IMG/VR virus record: IMGVR_UViG_3300042453_000816
Coordinates: 1-22,367 of that record
DNA length: 22,367 nt
From: a virus
Reading direction: 5' to 3' (one strand)
Both the position numbers and the translations under genes were made by a program. Within the stretch, counting starts at the first letter, position 1. Every line of letters begins with the position of its first letter. Of the stretch, positions 21,820-22,367 are shown in pieces. The notes beneath the pieces are model-generated. The model did no database searches, had not been told where the DNA came from, and worked only from the letters and a program-made list of their open reading frames with translations.

Positions 21820-22247
21820 ATTGGACATATAATAATATTGATTTTACGGAAGACTTGATTGGTGATAACTACGGATTCGTTTACGAGATTACTAATCTCA
21901 CGAATAAAAGAAAATACATAGGTAAGAAATTTTTTTATTCTGCCAAAACCAAACAAGTCAAAGGTAAAAAGAAAAAAGTGAAAGTAGCAAGTGATTGGCA
22001 AACTTACTATGGTTCCAACACAGAACTTGTAAATGATGTTAAACTACACGGAGAAGAAAACTTTTCTAGAGAGATTCTACATCTATGCAAAACAAAAGGT
22101 GAATGTGGATATCTTGAAGCGAAGGAACAGTTCGTTCGTGGTGTGATGGAAAGTGAAGATTACTACAACGTTTGGATAATGGTAAGAGTTAGAAAATCAC
22201 ATATTAAGGACTATAATGCTAGAGTTTCTCAAAGAAATGAAGAATGA
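21810..22247 (+). CDS. GIY-YIG-type nuclease-like protein
   Basis: This 145-aa protein has a GIY-YIG-like N-terminus: YGFVYEITNLTNKRKYIGKK (21-40) gives the two strands with GFVY in place of GIY and an exact YIG. A Lys/Arg-rich region follows (45-60), then SDWQTYYGSN (61-70) and GYLEAKEQF (100-108), whose Glu would be the metal-binding catalytic residue. It is a single small domain with no DNA-binding extension, unlike full Seg or intron-homing endonucleases. It lies after nrdB and a zinc-ribbon gene and overlaps the latter by 10 nt. It may be a free-standing nuclease for host DNA breakdown or a homing-derived gene. The reading frame is intact. Confidence 0.75.
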   Translation: MGLNWTYNNIDFTEDLIGDNYGFVYEITNLTNKRKYIGKKFFYSAKTKQVKGKKKKVKVASDWQTYYGSNTELVNDVKLHGEENFSREILHLCKTKGECGYLEAKEQFVRGVMESEDYYNVWIMVRVRKSHIKDYNARVSQRNEE

Positions 22248-22367
22248 CAATTTTGATGCTTTCTTCTTTGTTCCTGGACCAGAAGAAGATTCTGTAAGTG
22301 TTGAAGGAGCAAAATATAGAGATCCAGGTGAAAGTCTTGATATGAGTGAATTGGGAAATATGTATCA
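22216..22367 (+). CDS. Unknown protein, 3' end cut by the window edge
   Basis: An open frame starts at ATG 22216, preceded by AAGGA at 22206-22210, and runs off the window. It overlaps the nuclease gene by 32 nt. The visible 50 residues begin MLEFLKEMKNDNFDAFFFVP and are acidic. An internal ATG at 22237 lacks a ribosome site. I do not recognise the family. Confidence 0.5.
   Translation, partial: MLEFLKEMKNDNFDAFFFVPGPEEDSVSVEGAKYRDPGESLDMSELGNMY

Overview
This AT-rich window looks like part of the genome of a T4-like marine myovirus, of the kind that infects cyanobacteria or SAR11-type bacteria. The reasons are a T4 gp61-type primase, class Ia ribonucleotide reductase genes nrdA and nrdB, thyX, T4-type late promoter octamers (TATAAATA and AATAAATA), charged virion-type proteins with repeated LDE/IDE motifs, small phage-specific families, and tight packing with 1-11 nt gene overlaps. 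Every gene is on the + strand. I saw no tRNA, CRISPR array or insertion sequence, and no gene-free gap longer than about 50 bases.

Region 1 (1-4207) is a cell-surface sugar cassette. It holds a protein cut by the window edge, a DUF5672-type glycosyltransferase-like protein, an RmlB-type dTDP-glucose 4,6-dehydratase, an RfbH/E1-type 3-dehydratase with His in place of the catalytic Lys plus a Cys cluster, and a short NAD(P)-dependent SDR. Together they resemble much of a 3,6-dideoxyhexose pathway, probably for changing host LPS or a virion glycan.

Region 2 (4203-11045) starts at a TATAAATA late promoter. It encodes a KxDG-motif nucleotidyltransferase-like protein, an adenylyltransferase-kinase fusion that carries a nested second reading frame, and two long charged, repetitive proteins that look like prohead-core or internal virion substrates of the prohead protease. 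One of these has an EF-hand-like loop. A second late promoter then precedes an Ig-like decoration-type protein, which ends in a strong hairpin terminator.

Region 3 (11051-15670) contains small conserved phage proteins followed by a lysis and envelope cluster. This includes a two-TM i-spanin candidate, an o-spanin lipoprotein, a GH19 endolysin, several small membrane or secreted proteins (holin candidates), and a C-terminally anchored coiled-coil protein.

Region 4 (15671-22367) opens with a sigma70-like extended -10 promoter placed directly at the primase start codon. Replication and nucleotide-metabolism genes follow: primase, thyX, nrdA, a class I glutamine-amidotransferase-like protein, two uncharacterised genes, nrdB, a zinc-ribbon protein, a GIY-YIG-type nuclease, and a gene cut by the right edge. 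These genes fit de novo dNTP and dTMP supply and DNA priming during infection.
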